Shown one piece after another: positions 52,824-61,597 of a stretch of 64,000 nt of DNA. The position numbers were made by a program, and so were the translations under genes. The stretch lies in contig NZ_PVTF01000009.1 of the NCBI RefSeq assembly GCF_003002815.1, forward strand, positions 248,001-312,000, given 5' to 3'. The notes beneath the pieces were generated by a model. The model was given only the letters and a program-made list of their open reading frames with translations, had not been told where the DNA came from and searched no databases. How positions within the stretch are numbered: position 1 is the first letter of the stretch; each line of letters starts with the position of its first letter. This DNA comes from Umezawaea tangerina. GTDB lineage: Bacteria > Actinomycetota > Actinomycetes > Mycobacteriales > Pseudonocardiaceae.

Positions 52824-52845
52824 CGTGAGCACGTGCTCGCTCACG
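52824..52845 (-). terminator. Stem-loop after the SPOR/ectodomain protein gene
   Basis: CGTGAGC pairs with GCTCACG around an 8-nt loop, 7 nt past the stop at 52852 on the minus strand. The inner GAGCACGTGCTC is itself a palindrome. Confidence 0.5.
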
Positions 52846-52851
52846 AAGCGT

Positions 52852-53892
52852 TCACGTGCGCGGCCCCTTGTGCGGGGACGTGGGGAAGAACCCGCCCCTC
52901 GGCGCGGGCAGGGGCGCGGCCGCTGGCGGCGGTACCGGCGACTCCATCATCGGACCGGGGTCGATGTTCAGCGGGCGCAGGCGCACCGGTTCCGGCTCCT
53001 GCCTGCGGCGCTGCTGCTCCTGCGCGGCGTTCGGACGGCGGTCGGCCCGGCGCCTCGCCTGCGGCGGCGGCCCGACCGGCTCGATCGTGGTCAACGTGCT
53101 GCTGGCCGGCATCGGCCGCGGCGCCTGCTTGCCGCGCCTGCCACTGCCCCTGGGCGGCTCGGCCGCGACGGGCGCCGGGGTCGGCTCCGGACGCGGCGCG
53201 GGCTCGATCCGACGACCGCGGCGGTCCACCTCGGGGGCGCGCCTGCGGGTCTTCGGGGTGTTGATCACGGGTTCCCTGGTCCGGCGCGGCTTCTCCGGCG
53301 CGGGCTCGACGGCGGCGGCATCGCCACCACCTCGGCCGAGCAGCGGCGGGAGCACCCAGGCCGCGAGACCGGTCATCGCGAAGCACAGCACCAGGATGCG
53401 GACCAGCGGCGGCACGTTCGGCAGCATCTTCACGGCCATGCCGTTGGCGACGATCACGGCGCCGAAGAACACCACGAACACGAAGACGGCCAGCACGACC
53501 CGGCGCTTGCCCCGCGGGGCGCGCGCGGGCTCGAGGTCGTCGTCGTAGACCGGCGACATCGCCTGCGCGGTGGACTCGTCGACCGAGGTGACGCCGTTGG
53601 AGAACGTCACGCCGATCTGCATCGAGTACTTCTGCATGTACCGGCCCCAGCGGGCGTTCGACGACGAACGCGCCCAGGCGTCCGCGGCGGCCTCGTCGGT
53701 GAACCGGCACACGATCTGCCACACGCCGTTGTCCGTCGGCGACCCGGTCACCGAGCCGCCGAGGCAGCCGGGGGACCGCTGCGCGGCGCTCACCAGCCCC
53801 CTGGCGCCGACGGAGAAGTCCGACAGGCGGCCGGGGGTGACCTTGTGCGAGGTCGTGAGCAGAACGGGCGGGTTCGGCTTGTTGGGTCTCAC
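52852..53892 (-). CDS. Hypothetical membrane protein with Pro/Arg-rich cytosolic tail
   Basis: About 346 aa. The N-terminal 110 residues (RLSDFSVGARGLVSAAQRSP, then VWQIVCRFTDEAAADAWARS) look like a small globular domain. Two membrane helices follow (RRVVLAVFVFVVFFGAVIVA; VRILVLCFAMTGLAAWVLPP), then about 160 residues rich in Pro, Arg and Ala with no fold visible. The start is uncertain: GTG 53892 or TTG 53907; a near-perfect 15-nt direct repeat (GAGACCCAACAA twice) spans this area. No function recognised. Confidence 0.6.
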   Translation of the reverse strand: MRPNKPNPPVLLTTSHKVTPGRLSDFSVGARGLVSAAQRSPGCLGGSVTGSPTDNGVWQIVCRFTDEAAADAWARSSSNARWGRYMQKYSMQIGVTFSNGVTSVDESTAQAMSPVYDDDLEPARAPRGKRRVVLAVFVFVVFFGAVIVANGMAVKMLPNVPPLVRILVLCFAMTGLAAWVLPPLLGRGGGDAAAVEPAPEKPRRTREPVINTPKTRRRAPEVDRRGRRIEPAPRPEPTPAPVAAEPPRGSGRRGKQAPRPMPASSTLTTIEPVGPPPQARRRADRRPNAAQEQQRRRQEPEPVRLRPLNIDPGPMMESPVPPPAAAPLPAPRGGFFPTSPHKGPRT

Positions 53893-53948
53893 GTTGTTGG
53901 GTCTCAAGCCCCTTCCACCCCCGACTGACTCGTGAAGTCCGCGTGGTT

Positions 53949-53962
53949 GGACCACGTGGTCC
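53949..53962. promoter_or_regulatory. Perfect 14-bp palindrome
   Basis: GGACCACGTGGTCC lies 57 nt upstream of the GTG start of the membrane protein gene, in the 298-nt gap before the polyprenyl synthase gene. A palindrome with CACGTG core could bind a TetR- or LysR-type regulator. The rest of the gap (to 54190) shows no gene. Confidence 0.35.
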
Positions 53963-54190
53963 GGCGAATCGGTCGCATGACTGGTCCCATCTTCGTCGTG
54001 AACCGCAGCATGCCGTTCTCGGGTACTACTCCGACACCGGGGCCTACGTACGACATCGGCCGTCGGTTCAACCCGATCAGAACTTTTTTCCCGTCCCAGG
54101 TCAGGCGCCCGCGGCGCGGTGCGGCGGGGTGATCTCCGGCGCGTTCCCGGAGTCTCCCACCCAGGCATACGGACCAGCGGTCGCGGCGGT

Positions 54191-55231
54191 TCACCGGTCC
54201 CGCCCGACGACGTGCCGGGCGAGGTCCAGCAGCGCATCGGCGGCACCCTCGCCGGGGTCGGCCGCCGCCAGGTGGCGGGTCGCCTCCCCCAGCTCGTGCG
54301 CCAGCCGGGTCCGGGCCCACTCGCGGGCGCCGGTCCCCTCGACCAGGGCGGCCAGCAGCGGGACCTCGGCGGGCTCCAGCGGCCGTTCGCGCCGGTACAG
54401 CGCGGCCAGCTCCTGCGCGGCGGCGGTCCCCGAGGTCAGCGCCGCCACGGCCAGCAGCGACTTCTTGCGGCTCAGCAGGTCCGCGCCCACCGGTTTGCCG
54501 GTGGCCAGCGGGTCGCCCCACACCCCCAGCAGGTCGTCGACCAGCTGGTAGGCCAGCCCCAAGTGGTCGCCGAACGCGCGCAGGTGCCCGATCCGGACGT
54601 GGTCGGCGCCGCCCACGAGGCCGCCCAGCGCGCAGGCGAGGCCGAGCAGCGTGCCGGTCTTGCCCGCCGCCATCCGCAGGCACTCGTCCAGACCGACGTC
54701 CGCGCGGGACTCGAACGCGAGGTCGGCGGCCTGGCCCTCGCAGAGGTCCAGCACGCCCTGGGCCAGCCAGTCGAACGCGGTCGTGCCGACGAGCACCGGG
54801 CTGCGACCGAGCGCCCTGGGCGCGGCGGCCAGCAGGGCGTCGCCCGCGAGGACGGCGGCCGACTCGCCGAACACGGTCCAGGCGGTGGGGCGGTGCCTGC
54901 GCACGGGGTCGCGGTCCATCACGTCGTCGTGCAGGAGGGAGAAGTTGTGGACCAGCTCGACGGCGACCGCGGCGGGGACCGCCGTGCCGGGGTCGGCGCC
55001 GACGGCGCGCGCGGCGAGCACGACCAGTGCCGGGCGGACGGCCTTGCCGGGGTCGCCGGTGTCAGGCGCGCCGTGCCGGTCGAGCCAGCCGAAGTGGTAG
55101 CCGGCGATGGCGCGCATCGTGGCGGGCAGGAGGTCGACCTCGCGTCTGAGCGCCGGGGTGACGGTGGCGCGGCACCAGGCGACGGCCTCGCGGGCCGTGC
55201 GGAACTGCGGAGACAGGCCGGCCGTCGTCAT
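54191..55231 (-). CDS. Polyprenyl diphosphate synthase (trans-isoprenyl, GGPPS-like)
   Basis: 346 aa from ATG 55231 with GAGGAG eight bases upstream. The first aspartate-rich motif is HDDVMDRD (Asp102-Asp106); the second is LVDDLLGVWGD at about residue 235. Conserved KAVRPALV and GDALL blocks also fit. The enzyme condenses isopentenyl diphosphate onto allylic diphosphates to make C15-C25 or longer chains. The start of the chain-length region (V-E-L-V-H-N-F-S-L-L-H) has a bulky Phe/Leu before DDVMD, pointing to a medium-length product, but no assignment is safe. It is not next to terpene cyclase genes. Confidence 0.87.
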   Translation of the reverse strand: MTTAGLSPQFRTAREAVAWCRATVTPALRREVDLLPATMRAIAGYHFGWLDRHGAPDTGDPGKAVRPALVVLAARAVGADPGTAVPAAVAVELVHNFSLLHDDVMDRDPVRRHRPTAWTVFGESAAVLAGDALLAAAPRALGRSPVLVGTTAFDWLAQGVLDLCEGQAADLAFESRADVGLDECLRMAAGKTGTLLGLACALGGLVGGADHVRIGHLRAFGDHLGLAYQLVDDLLGVWGDPLATGKPVGADLLSRKKSLLAVAALTSGTAAAQELAALYRRERPLEPAEVPLLAALVEGTGAREWARTRLAHELGEATRHLAAADPGEGAADALLDLARHVVGRDR

Positions 55232-55307
55232 GTGTCGGCTCCTCGCTCGTGACCTCCCTGTGACGTTAGGCACTCGCGCGGTGGGAGCGACACGACCGTT
55301 CGGGTCA

Positions 55308-55334
55308 CCGGGGGCGGGTCACCCCCGCCCCCGG
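55308..55334 (-). terminator. 10-bp GC stem-loop
   Basis: Arms 55308-55317 and 55325-55334 pair around a 7-nt loop, 11 nt after the metallo-hydrolase stop on the minus strand. Confidence 0.6.
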
Positions 55335-55344
55335 CGCGTCGCGG

Positions 55345-55986
55345 TCAGGCGAGGCCGACCCGCTCGTCGACGCCGATCCGCCGGTAGGGAGCACCGGTGC
55401 CGGGGCCGCCCTCGCCGAGCAGCCTGGCGACCAGGCCGAGGCCGGTCTCGCTGAGCAGCACGTCGTGCATCCCGAACGCGCGGCCCGGCTTGACCTCGCG
55501 GATCCAGTCGATGACCTCGGCCAGCTTCGACCACGGCGCGTGCACCGGGACCAGCAGCGTGTCGACCGGGACCTCGGGGGTGGTGAAGGCGTCGCCGGGG
55601 TGGAACACGGCGTCGTCGACGAGGAAGCCGACGTTGTGGATCCGCGGGATGTCGGGGTGGATGACGGCGTGCCACTCGCCGAACACCTTCACGTCGAACC
55701 CGGCGGCGGTGAACGCGTCGCCGTGGCCGACCGCGTGCACCCGCGGGCCCGCGCCCTCCAGCGCGGCGGCGACCGCCGGGTTCGTCCACACCTCCAGGCC
55801 GGGCACGTCGGCCAGCGCCGCGCGGATGCGGTCCTCGACGAAGTGGTCGAGGTGCTCGTGGGTGATCAGCACGGCCTCGGCGCCGTCGAGCGCGGACGCG
55901 TCGGTGAACCCGCCGGGGTCGACGACGAGCCTGCGGCCGTCGCGTTCGAGTGCGACCGAGGCGTGTCCGAACTTGGTCAGCTCCAT
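55345..55986 (-). CDS. MBL-fold metallo-hydrolase
   Basis: 213 aa, MELTKFGHASVALERDGRRL. The metal-binding motif is THEHLDH (H-x-H-x-D-H), and further His/Asp ligands are in HAVGHGDA, FHPGDAF and GMHDV. The layout resembles the UlaG/YtkL-like small hydrolases of the beta-lactamase superfamily. The substrate is unknown. A TGAGAGGGATCG stretch precedes the ATG. It is followed by a terminator and preceded by the YggT gene 15 nt away, so the two form a small operon. Confidence 0.87.
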   Translation of the reverse strand: MELTKFGHASVALERDGRRLVVDPGGFTDASALDGAEAVLITHEHLDHFVEDRIRAALADVPGLEVWTNPAVAAALEGAGPRVHAVGHGDAFTAAGFDVKVFGEWHAVIHPDIPRIHNVGFLVDDAVFHPGDAFTTPEVPVDTLLVPVHAPWSKLAEVIDWIREVKPGRAFGMHDVLLSETGLGLVARLLGEGGPGTGAPYRRIGVDERVGLA

Positions 55987-56001
55987 CTTGGGCGATCCCT
56001 C

Positions 56002-56286
56002 TCAGAAGACGGCGGCGACGACGGCCCGGAGCACCAGCACTCCGACCAGCACCGCGGTGAACGCGAGGTCGATGGACATCCCACCGACCCTGACCGGCCG
56101 CAGGACCCGGCGGACGGGCGCGATGACGGGCTCGGTCACCGACCAGGCGAAGCCGCGGACCCGGCCGGTCCAGGACGGGCCGCCCGAGGTGGACGCGACG
56201 GCCACCCAGTCGAGGACGAGGCGCACCAGCATCACGAGCCAGAACAGCCAGAGCAGCGTGCCGAGCAGCGACCCTACGAGGTCCAT
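56002..56286 (-). CDS. YggT family membrane protein
   Basis: 94 aa from ATG 56286 with AAAGGAG six bases upstream. Two membrane segments (GTLLWLFWLVMLVRLVLDWV and AFTAVLVGVLVLRAVVAAVF) flank the family motif TEPVIAPVRRVLRPVRVGGM (usually T-E-P-x-L-x-P-x-R). YggT proteins are linked to cell division and osmotic tolerance in actinobacteria and plastids. In mycobacteria the family usually follows the division cluster; here it is isolated, next to a metallo-hydrolase. Confidence 0.88.
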   Translation of the reverse strand: MDLVGSLLGTLLWLFWLVMLVRLVLDWVAVASTSGGPSWTGRVRGFAWSVTEPVIAPVRRVLRPVRVGGMSIDLAFTAVLVGVLVLRAVVAAVF

Positions 56287-56423
56287 GGGGGGCTCCTTTC
56301 CCGTACCCACCAGTCTGCCCGGAGAAGGTGAGAGGAACCTGAGCACGACCGGGTGGTGTCTCCGGACAAGACGGACGACCGGGACGCCAGTTGAGACGTT
56401 CTCGCCAGGTACTTTTCTCGCCA

Positions 56424-56435
56424 GAGAGCGCTCTC
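56424..56435. promoter_or_regulatory. LacI-type operator (GAGAGCGCTCTC)
   Basis: A perfect 12-bp palindrome with the central CG typical of LacI-family operators lies 96 nt upstream of the GH3 start. The related CebR operator of Streptomyces controls cellulose/cellobiose genes. No LacI gene is present in the window. Confidence 0.6.
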
Positions 56436-56530
56436 GTGAGGCTGTTGACCGCTTGCGAGAACGGCGTCAGCATCGACGCACCGCTGCCCGGTGTGGCTCC
56501 CCTGCCCCACCCGACGAGAACGGAACCTCC

Positions 56531-59188
56531 ATGACCAGATCCCCCGCCTGGAGACGCGCACGACGAGGTGCGCTCGGGGCGCTGACCGCGGTCGCGCTCC
56601 TGGCCGGCTCCGCCGCCGGGTACTCCAGCGCCGCCCCCGACGCGGAGAAGGGCGGAAACCGGCAGCCCACCGTCGGTCGCCCGAACACCGACCGCAACGG
56701 GTGCGCGCGGATCGAGGACAGGCTCCCGACCCTCAAGGACTGGCCGAAGGTCGACAGCCGGATCGACAAGAACCCGTTCGACGAGCGCCGGATCGCGACC
56801 ATGGTCAAGGGCATGACGCTGGCCGAGAAGATCGGCCAGATGACGCAGCCCGAGATCACCTCCATCACGCCGGAGGACGTCAAGACCTACGCCATCGGCA
56901 CCGTCCTCAACGGCGGCGGCGCGTGGCCGGGCAAGGACAAGCACGCGACCCCGGCGGCGTGGCTGGCGCTGGCCGACGCCTACTGGCAGGCCTCCGTCGA
57001 GACCAGGACGAGGATTCCCGTCCTGTGGGGCATCGACGCGGTGCACGGCAACAACAACGTGTACGGCGCGACCCTGTTCCCGCACAACATCGGGCTGGGC
57101 GCGGCGCAGGACCCGTGCCTGGTGCGCGACATCGGCGAGGCGACCGCCGAGCAGATCCGCGCGACCGGCCAGGACTGGGCGTTCGCGCCGACGCTGGCCG
57201 TGGTCAAGGACGACCGGTGGGGCCGCACGTACGAGGGCTTCTCCGAGGACCCGCGGATCACCCGCGCGTACGGCTACGAGGCCGTGAAGGGCTTGCAGGA
57301 CAGCGACTCGCGCAGGCTCGGCGAGGACGGCGTGATCGCCACCGCCAAGCACTTCATCGGTGACGGCGGCACGCTCAAGGGCACCGACCAGGGCGTGAAC
57401 CCGTCGTCCGAGGCCGAGATGATCAACACCCACGGCCAGGGCTACTACGGCGCGCTCGCCGCGGGCGCCCAGTCGGTGATGGTGTCGTTCAACAGCTGGA
57501 CCAACGAAGAGCTCGGCATCGACGAGGGCAAGCTGCACGGCAGCAAGAAGGCCGTGGACGACATCCTCAAGAAGAAGATGGGCTTCGACGGCCTCGTCGT
57601 CTCCGACTGGAACGGCATCGGCCAGGTCGCGGGCTGCACCAACTCCAGCTGCCCGCAGGCGATCAACGCGGGCATCGACGTCGTCATGGTGCCCAGCGAG
57701 TGGAAGGCGTTCATCGCCAACACCACCGCGCAGGTCGAGAGCGGCCAGATCCCGATGGCCCGCATCGACGACGCGGTCACCCGCATCCTGCGGGTGAAGC
57801 TGCGCTCGGGCCTGTTCACCGCCCCGAAGCCGTCGCAGCGCGACCTCGCCGGGTCGGCGCGGGCCCTGGACTCGAAGAAGCTGGCCCGCGAGGCCGTGCG
57901 CGAGTCCCAGGTGCTGCTCAAGAACAACAACAAGGTCCTGCCGCTGTCGCCGAAGTCGAAGGTGCTGGTCGTCGGCAAGAGCGCGGACAGCCTGCAGAAC
58001 CAGACCGGCGGCTGGTCGCTGACCTGGCAGGGCACCGGCAACACCAACGCCGACTTCCCCAACGGCACCAGCGTCCTCGGTGGCCTGAAGGAGGCGCTCG
58101 GCGCCGCGAACGTGACGTTCAGCGAGAACGCCGACGGCGTGGACCCCGCCGCGTTCGACGCGGTCGTCGCCGTGATCGGCGAGACCCCGTACGCCGAGGG
58201 CACCGGCGACCTGCGCCGCACCCTGGAGGCGGCGAAGATCTACCCGAACGACCTCGCGGTGCTGGACAAGGTCGCGGGCAAGGGCAAGCCGGTCGTCACG
58301 GTGTACGTGTCGGGCCGCCCCCTGTACGTGAACAAGGAGCTCAACCGCTCGGACGCCTTCGTGGCGGCCTGGCTGCCGGGCACCGAGGGCGGCGGCGTGG
58401 CCGACCTGCTGGTCAAGGGCCGCAACACCGGCTCGGGCTACACCGGCAAGCTGTCCTACTCCTGGCCGAAGAGCGCCTGCCAGACCCCGCTCAACGCCGG
58501 GACCGACGGCTACGACCCGCTGTTCAAGCTGGGCTACGGCCTGCGCAACGGGCAGCGCGCCACCGTCCCCGTGCTCAGCGAGGAGTCCCCGGCCAACTGC
58601 GGTGGCGGCGGTGGCGGCAACGCCACGGAGGACCTGGAGATCTTCAACCGCCAGGACTCCGCGCCGTACAAGAGCTACATCGGCTCCCCGGAGAACTGGG
58701 GCGGCACCGAGATCGGCCCCGACGGCACCGCGGCGCACGCCGAGATCACCGTCGTCCCGGCCGACGTCAACGTCCAGCAGGACGGCCTGAAGGCCACCTG
58801 GACCGGCGCGGGCGCGGCCCAGCTGTACATGCAGAGCCCCGGCACGGGTGAGGACCTGCGCGGCTACCTGAACACCGACGCGGCGCTGGTGTTCGACGTG
58901 GTCGTGAACCAGGCACCGGCCAACCGCACCGTGGTCAGCATGCACTGCGTCTACCCGTGCTTCTCGGAGGTCGTGGCCACGAACCTGTTCACGAACCTGC
59001 CGCCGGGCAAGAACACGGTGAAGATCCCGGTCTCCTGCTTCGAGGCGGGCGGCCTGGACTTCGAGCACGTCAACACGCCCTTCCTGGTGTACACCGACGG
59101 TCCGTTCTCGGCGTCCTTCGCCAACGTCAAGTGGGTGCCCAGGGCGGGCGCCGATCCCGACGCGCGGAAGTGCTCCGACCTGACCTAG
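56531..59188 (+). CDS. Secreted GH3 beta-glucosidase/exo-glucanase with C-terminal carbohydrate-binding-like domain
   Basis: 885 aa from ATG 56531. A twin-Arg-containing signal peptide (WRRARRGALGALTAVALLAG) ends near residue 37. The GH3 N-terminal barrel holds the conserved KMTLAEKIGQM-like KGMTLAEKIGQM, AKHFIGDGG and the nucleophile motif GLVVSDWNGI (Asp359); the GH3 C-terminal domain contains the acid/base region EGGGVADLL. The last about 180 residues (TEDLEIFNRQDSAPYKSYIG onward) look like a galactose-binding-type beta-sandwich after a Gly-rich linker (CGGGGGGN). The long enzyme resembles exo-1,3/1,4-glucanases. A LacI-type operator upstream suggests induction by oligosaccharides. Confidence 0.93.
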   Translation: MTRSPAWRRARRGALGALTAVALLAGSAAGYSSAAPDAEKGGNRQPTVGRPNTDRNGCARIEDRLPTLKDWPKVDSRIDKNPFDERRIATMVKGMTLAEKIGQMTQPEITSITPEDVKTYAIGTVLNGGGAWPGKDKHATPAAWLALADAYWQASVETRTRIPVLWGIDAVHGNNNVYGATLFPHNIGLGAAQDPCLVRDIGEATAEQIRATGQDWAFAPTLAVVKDDRWGRTYEGFSEDPRITRAYGYEAVKGLQDSDSRRLGEDGVIATAKHFIGDGGTLKGTDQGVNPSSEAEMINTHGQGYYGALAAGAQSVMVSFNSWTNEELGIDEGKLHGSKKAVDDILKKKMGFDGLVVSDWNGIGQVAGCTNSSCPQAINAGIDVVMVPSEWKAFIANTTAQVESGQIPMARIDDAVTRILRVKLRSGLFTAPKPSQRDLAGSARALDSKKLAREAVRESQVLLKNNNKVLPLSPKSKVLVVGKSADSLQNQTGGWSLTWQGTGNTNADFPNGTSVLGGLKEALGAANVTFSENADGVDPAAFDAVVAVIGETPYAEGTGDLRRTLEAAKIYPNDLAVLDKVAGKGKPVVTVYVSGRPLYVNKELNRSDAFVAAWLPGTEGGGVADLLVKGRNTGSGYTGKLSYSWPKSACQTPLNAGTDGYDPLFKLGYGLRNGQRATVPVLSEESPANCGGGGGGNATEDLEIFNRQDSAPYKSYIGSPENWGGTEIGPDGTAAHAEITVVPADVNVQQDGLKATWTGAGAAQLYMQSPGTGEDLRGYLNTDAALVFDVVVNQAPANRTVVSMHCVYPCFSEVVATNLFTNLPPGKNTVKIPVSCFEAGGLDFEHVNTPFLVYTDGPFSASFANVKWVPRAGADPDARKCSDLT

Positions 59189-59208
59189 GGCCTCGCGACG
59201 ACGGCCGC

Positions 59209-59242
59209 GCGGAAGGCAGGACCACCCCGGTGGTCCTGCCTT
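59209..59242 (+). terminator. Strong 16-bp hairpin after GH3 gene
   Basis: Arms 59209-59224 and 59227-59242 are perfectly complementary with a two-base turn. It lies 21 nt past the GH3 stop. Confidence 0.75.
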
Positions 59243-59284
59243 CCGGCTTTCCGGGTGGCTGACCGCGCGCTGACGGCGGGGTCC

Positions 59285-59300
59285 CGATCAGCGGCACGTC
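59285..59300 (+). promoter_or_regulatory. 11-bp-spaced TCAG direct repeat upstream of HAF paralogue 1
   Basis: ATCAG at 59285 and GTCAG at 59296 are 11 bp apart, ending 53 nt before the ATG. Two inverted copies (CTGAC at 59257 and 59268, again 11 bp apart) precede them. See the matching arrays upstream of the two following paralogues. Confidence 0.5.
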
Positions 59301-59353
59301 AGCGCGGGTCGCCACGTTGGGCCGCGGGTTTCCCCTACCAGCCAAGGAGAACC

Positions 59354-60388
59354 ATGCGGTTCAGATACCCGGTGACCATCGCGTTGGTGCTCGCCGCGAT
59401 CTCCTCCCCCACCGCGTCGGCGGCGACGTGCACGTGGACCCCCACGATCCTCCCGCTGCCCGCGGGCATGACCACGGGCACCGTGTACGCCGCCGACAGC
59501 GGGGGCGGGTACGCGGGCGTGGCCTCCGGCGACGGCGCCACCAGCCACGCCGTGCGGTGGAGCGGCGGCACCGCGACCGACTACGGCACCGTGCCGGGGT
59601 ACGGGCCGTACGTCTCGGTCAAGGGCGTCAACAGGAACGGGGTCGTCGTGGGCAGCACCAGCGCCGCGACCGGCAACCGGCAGCGGGCGTTCCGGTCGGT
59701 GGGCACGGCGCTGCAGGCGCTGCCGGAGCCCGCGGGCGCGAACCACTCGTGGGCCACGGCCGTCAACGACAACGGCGACGTCGTCGGCAACATCGGCGCG
59801 GACGTGACGATCGGCGGCTCCTCCTACCTGGTGAACACCGCCGTCCTGTGGCCCGCGAACGCTCCCGGCACCGTGGTGGAGCTGACCGCGGGCCTGCCCA
59901 CGACGGGCCAGACGATCGCGCGGGGCGTCGACCAGGACGGGACGGTGCTGGTCGAGCACTTCCCGACCACCACGAGCTTCCTCGACGCCGACGTCCTCCA
60001 CCTGTGGCGCGCGGGGTCGGCTCGCGCGCTGCCCGCGCCGTCGGGCGCGTCCTCGGTGGCGGGCAACGCGATCTCCAACGGCCGGGTGGCGGGCGGGTCC
60101 ACCGTCCTGGGCGACCTCTCCGCAACGGTGTGGGAGCCAAACGGGACGATCGTGAAGCCCGCCGCCGCCGACTACACGACCTCGGTCAACCGCACCGGCC
60201 AGACCGTCGGCTGGAAGGCGGGTCCGTCGCTGAACATGACCTACTCCGTCTGGCAGGGCACGACCAAGGTCGGCACGTACTCCGGCCGGTGGGGTCTCAC
60301 CGCGTCCGCCGACAACGGCACGGTCGCCGGGTGGAACCGGACGGCGGCCAACTCGCCGAACCAGCCCGCCTACTACCGCTGCCTCTGA
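59354..60388 (+). CDS. Secreted HAF-repeat (beta-propeller-like) protein, paralogue 1
   Basis: 344 aa with a signal peptide (MRFRYPVTIALVLAAISSPT, cleavage near ASA). AAGGAGA stands three bases before the ATG. The mature protein is built of repeats ending in the pattern W-A-T-A-V-N-D-N-G-D-V-V-G and similar (SVKGVNRNGVVVGS, TAVNDNGDVVGN, ARGVDQDGTVLVE, NAISNGRVAGG, NRTGQTVGWK), the HAF-type repeat of secreted bacterial proteins, likely a beta-propeller. An N-terminal ATCTW and a C-terminal YYRCL each supply one conserved Cys, which could close the propeller. Function unknown. First of three tandem paralogues. Confidence 0.82.
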   Translation: MRFRYPVTIALVLAAISSPTASAATCTWTPTILPLPAGMTTGTVYAADSGGGYAGVASGDGATSHAVRWSGGTATDYGTVPGYGPYVSVKGVNRNGVVVGSTSAATGNRQRAFRSVGTALQALPEPAGANHSWATAVNDNGDVVGNIGADVTIGGSSYLVNTAVLWPANAPGTVVELTAGLPTTGQTIARGVDQDGTVLVEHFPTTTSFLDADVLHLWRAGSARALPAPSGASSVAGNAISNGRVAGGSTVLGDLSATVWEPNGTIVKPAAADYTTSVNRTGQTVGWKAGPSLNMTYSVWQGTTKVGTYSGRWGLTASADNGTVAGWNRTAANSPNQPAYYRCL

Positions 60389-60398
60389 TCGACCGCGG

Positions 60399-60424
60399 TG
60401 CGGCTCCCCCGCCGGGGAGCCGCA
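60399..60424 (+). terminator. 11-bp stem-loop after HAF paralogue 1
   Basis: Arms 60399-60409 and 60414-60424 are perfectly complementary with a CGCC loop, 10 nt past the stop. Its right arm touches the direct-repeat array of the next promoter. Confidence 0.65.
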
Positions 60425-60450
60425 TCAGCGCGCGGTAAGGAGCGGGTCAG
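60424..60450 (+). promoter_or_regulatory. Three 11-bp-spaced direct repeats upstream of HAF paralogue 2
   Basis: ATCAG at 60424, GTAAG at 60435 and GTCAG at 60446 are spaced exactly 11 bp, ending 50 nt before the ATG. The middle one departs by one base. The repeats lie on one face of the helix, as for OmpR/SARP-type winged-helix activators. Confidence 0.55.
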
Positions 60451-60500
60451 GGGACGCCACCACGATGGGCAGTCGTTTCCCCGACCAGCAAAGGACAACC

Positions 60501-61547
60501 ATGCGGTTCGGATACCCGGTGGCCGTCGCCCTGGTGCTCGCCGTGATCTCCCCACCCACCGCGTCCGCGGCGACCTGCACGTGGACACCGACACCACTCC
60601 CGTTGCCCGCGGGCATGACCACGGGCGAGGTGCGCGCGGCCGACAGCCAGGGCGGCTACGCGGGCCAGGTCGCCCCGGCGCCCACCGCCCCCGACTGGAG
60701 CACGCACGTCGTGCGCTGGAGCGGTGGCGCGGTCACCGACTACGGCACCGTCCCCGGCTTCGGCCCGTTCGCGTCGGTCACCGGGGCGAACGGGAGCGGC
60801 GTCGTCGTCGGCTCCACGTACGCGGCGGCGACGGCGCACGACCAGGCGTTCCGGTCGGTGGGCACGGCCCTGCGGCCGCTGCCCGAACCCGCCGGTGCCA
60901 CCGACTCCTGGGCCACGGCGGTCAACGACGGCGGCGACGTCGTCGGGTACGTCGCCAGGACCAGGACCACCGGCGGTTCCTCCCAGGTCGTGCACGTCGC
61001 CGTGCTCTGGCCAGCGAACGCGCCCGGCACGGTGGTCGAGCTGACCGGCCTGCCGACCACGGGCCACACCGAGGCCTCCGGTGTCGACCAGGACGGCACG
61101 ATCCTGGTCGAGCACTTCACCGGGTCCCCCTTCACCGGCGACGCCACCGCGCTGTACCTGTGGCGAGCCGGGACCGCGCGGGCGCTGCCCGTTCCCGCGG
61201 GCACGTCCGCGGTCGCGGGCAACGCGATCTCCGCGGGCCGGGTGGTGGGCGCGTCGACCTACAGCACGAACAGGCCCACGGGCGCGCTCTGGGAGCAGGG
61301 CGGCACCTTCGCCGTCCCCACCGCGTCCACCCGGATGAGCTCGGTCAACCGCACCGGCCAGTCGGTCGGCTACAAGGAGGGCTCGTTCCTGAGCGTGACC
61401 TACTCGGTGTGGCAGGGCACCGCCAAGGTCGGCTCGTTCCCCGGCGGCGGAGCCCTCCTGGTCTCGGCCGACAACGGCACCGTGGCCGGGTGGACCCGCG
61501 CGGATCCCAACGCGCAGGTGCGCCCGGCGTACTTCCGCTGCCTCTGA
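60501..61547 (+). CDS. Secreted HAF-repeat (beta-propeller-like) protein, paralogue 2
   Basis: 348 aa. Signal peptide MRFGYPVAVALVLAVISPPT ending ASA; AAAGGACAACC precedes the ATG. The repeat pattern matches paralogue 1 position by position (SVTGANGSGVVVGSTY, TAVNDGGDVVGY, ASGVDQDGTILVEHF, NAISAGRVVGAS, NRTGQSVGYKEGS), with ATCTW at the N-terminus and YFRCL at the end. The likely ancestral unit is duplicated with its promoter. No catalytic residues are obvious, so a binding or structural role is more plausible than an enzymatic one. Confidence 0.82.
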   Translation: MRFGYPVAVALVLAVISPPTASAATCTWTPTPLPLPAGMTTGEVRAADSQGGYAGQVAPAPTAPDWSTHVVRWSGGAVTDYGTVPGFGPFASVTGANGSGVVVGSTYAAATAHDQAFRSVGTALRPLPEPAGATDSWATAVNDGGDVVGYVARTRTTGGSSQVVHVAVLWPANAPGTVVELTGLPTTGHTEASGVDQDGTILVEHFTGSPFTGDATALYLWRAGTARALPVPAGTSAVAGNAISAGRVVGASTYSTNRPTGALWEQGGTFAVPTASTRMSSVNRTGQSVGYKEGSFLSVTYSVWQGTAKVGSFPGGGALLVSADNGTVAGWTRADPNAQVRPAYFRCL

Positions 61548-61567
61548 CCCGCACCCGACCGCACGCC

Positions 61568-61597
61568 GACGCGGTTCCCGCGACCGGGGGCCGCGTC
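61568..61597 (+). terminator. 13-bp stem-loop after HAF paralogue 2
   Basis: Arms 61568-61580 and 61585-61597 pair with two G-T wobbles around CGAC, 20 nt past the stop. The right arm runs into the repeat array of paralogue 3. Confidence 0.6.
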
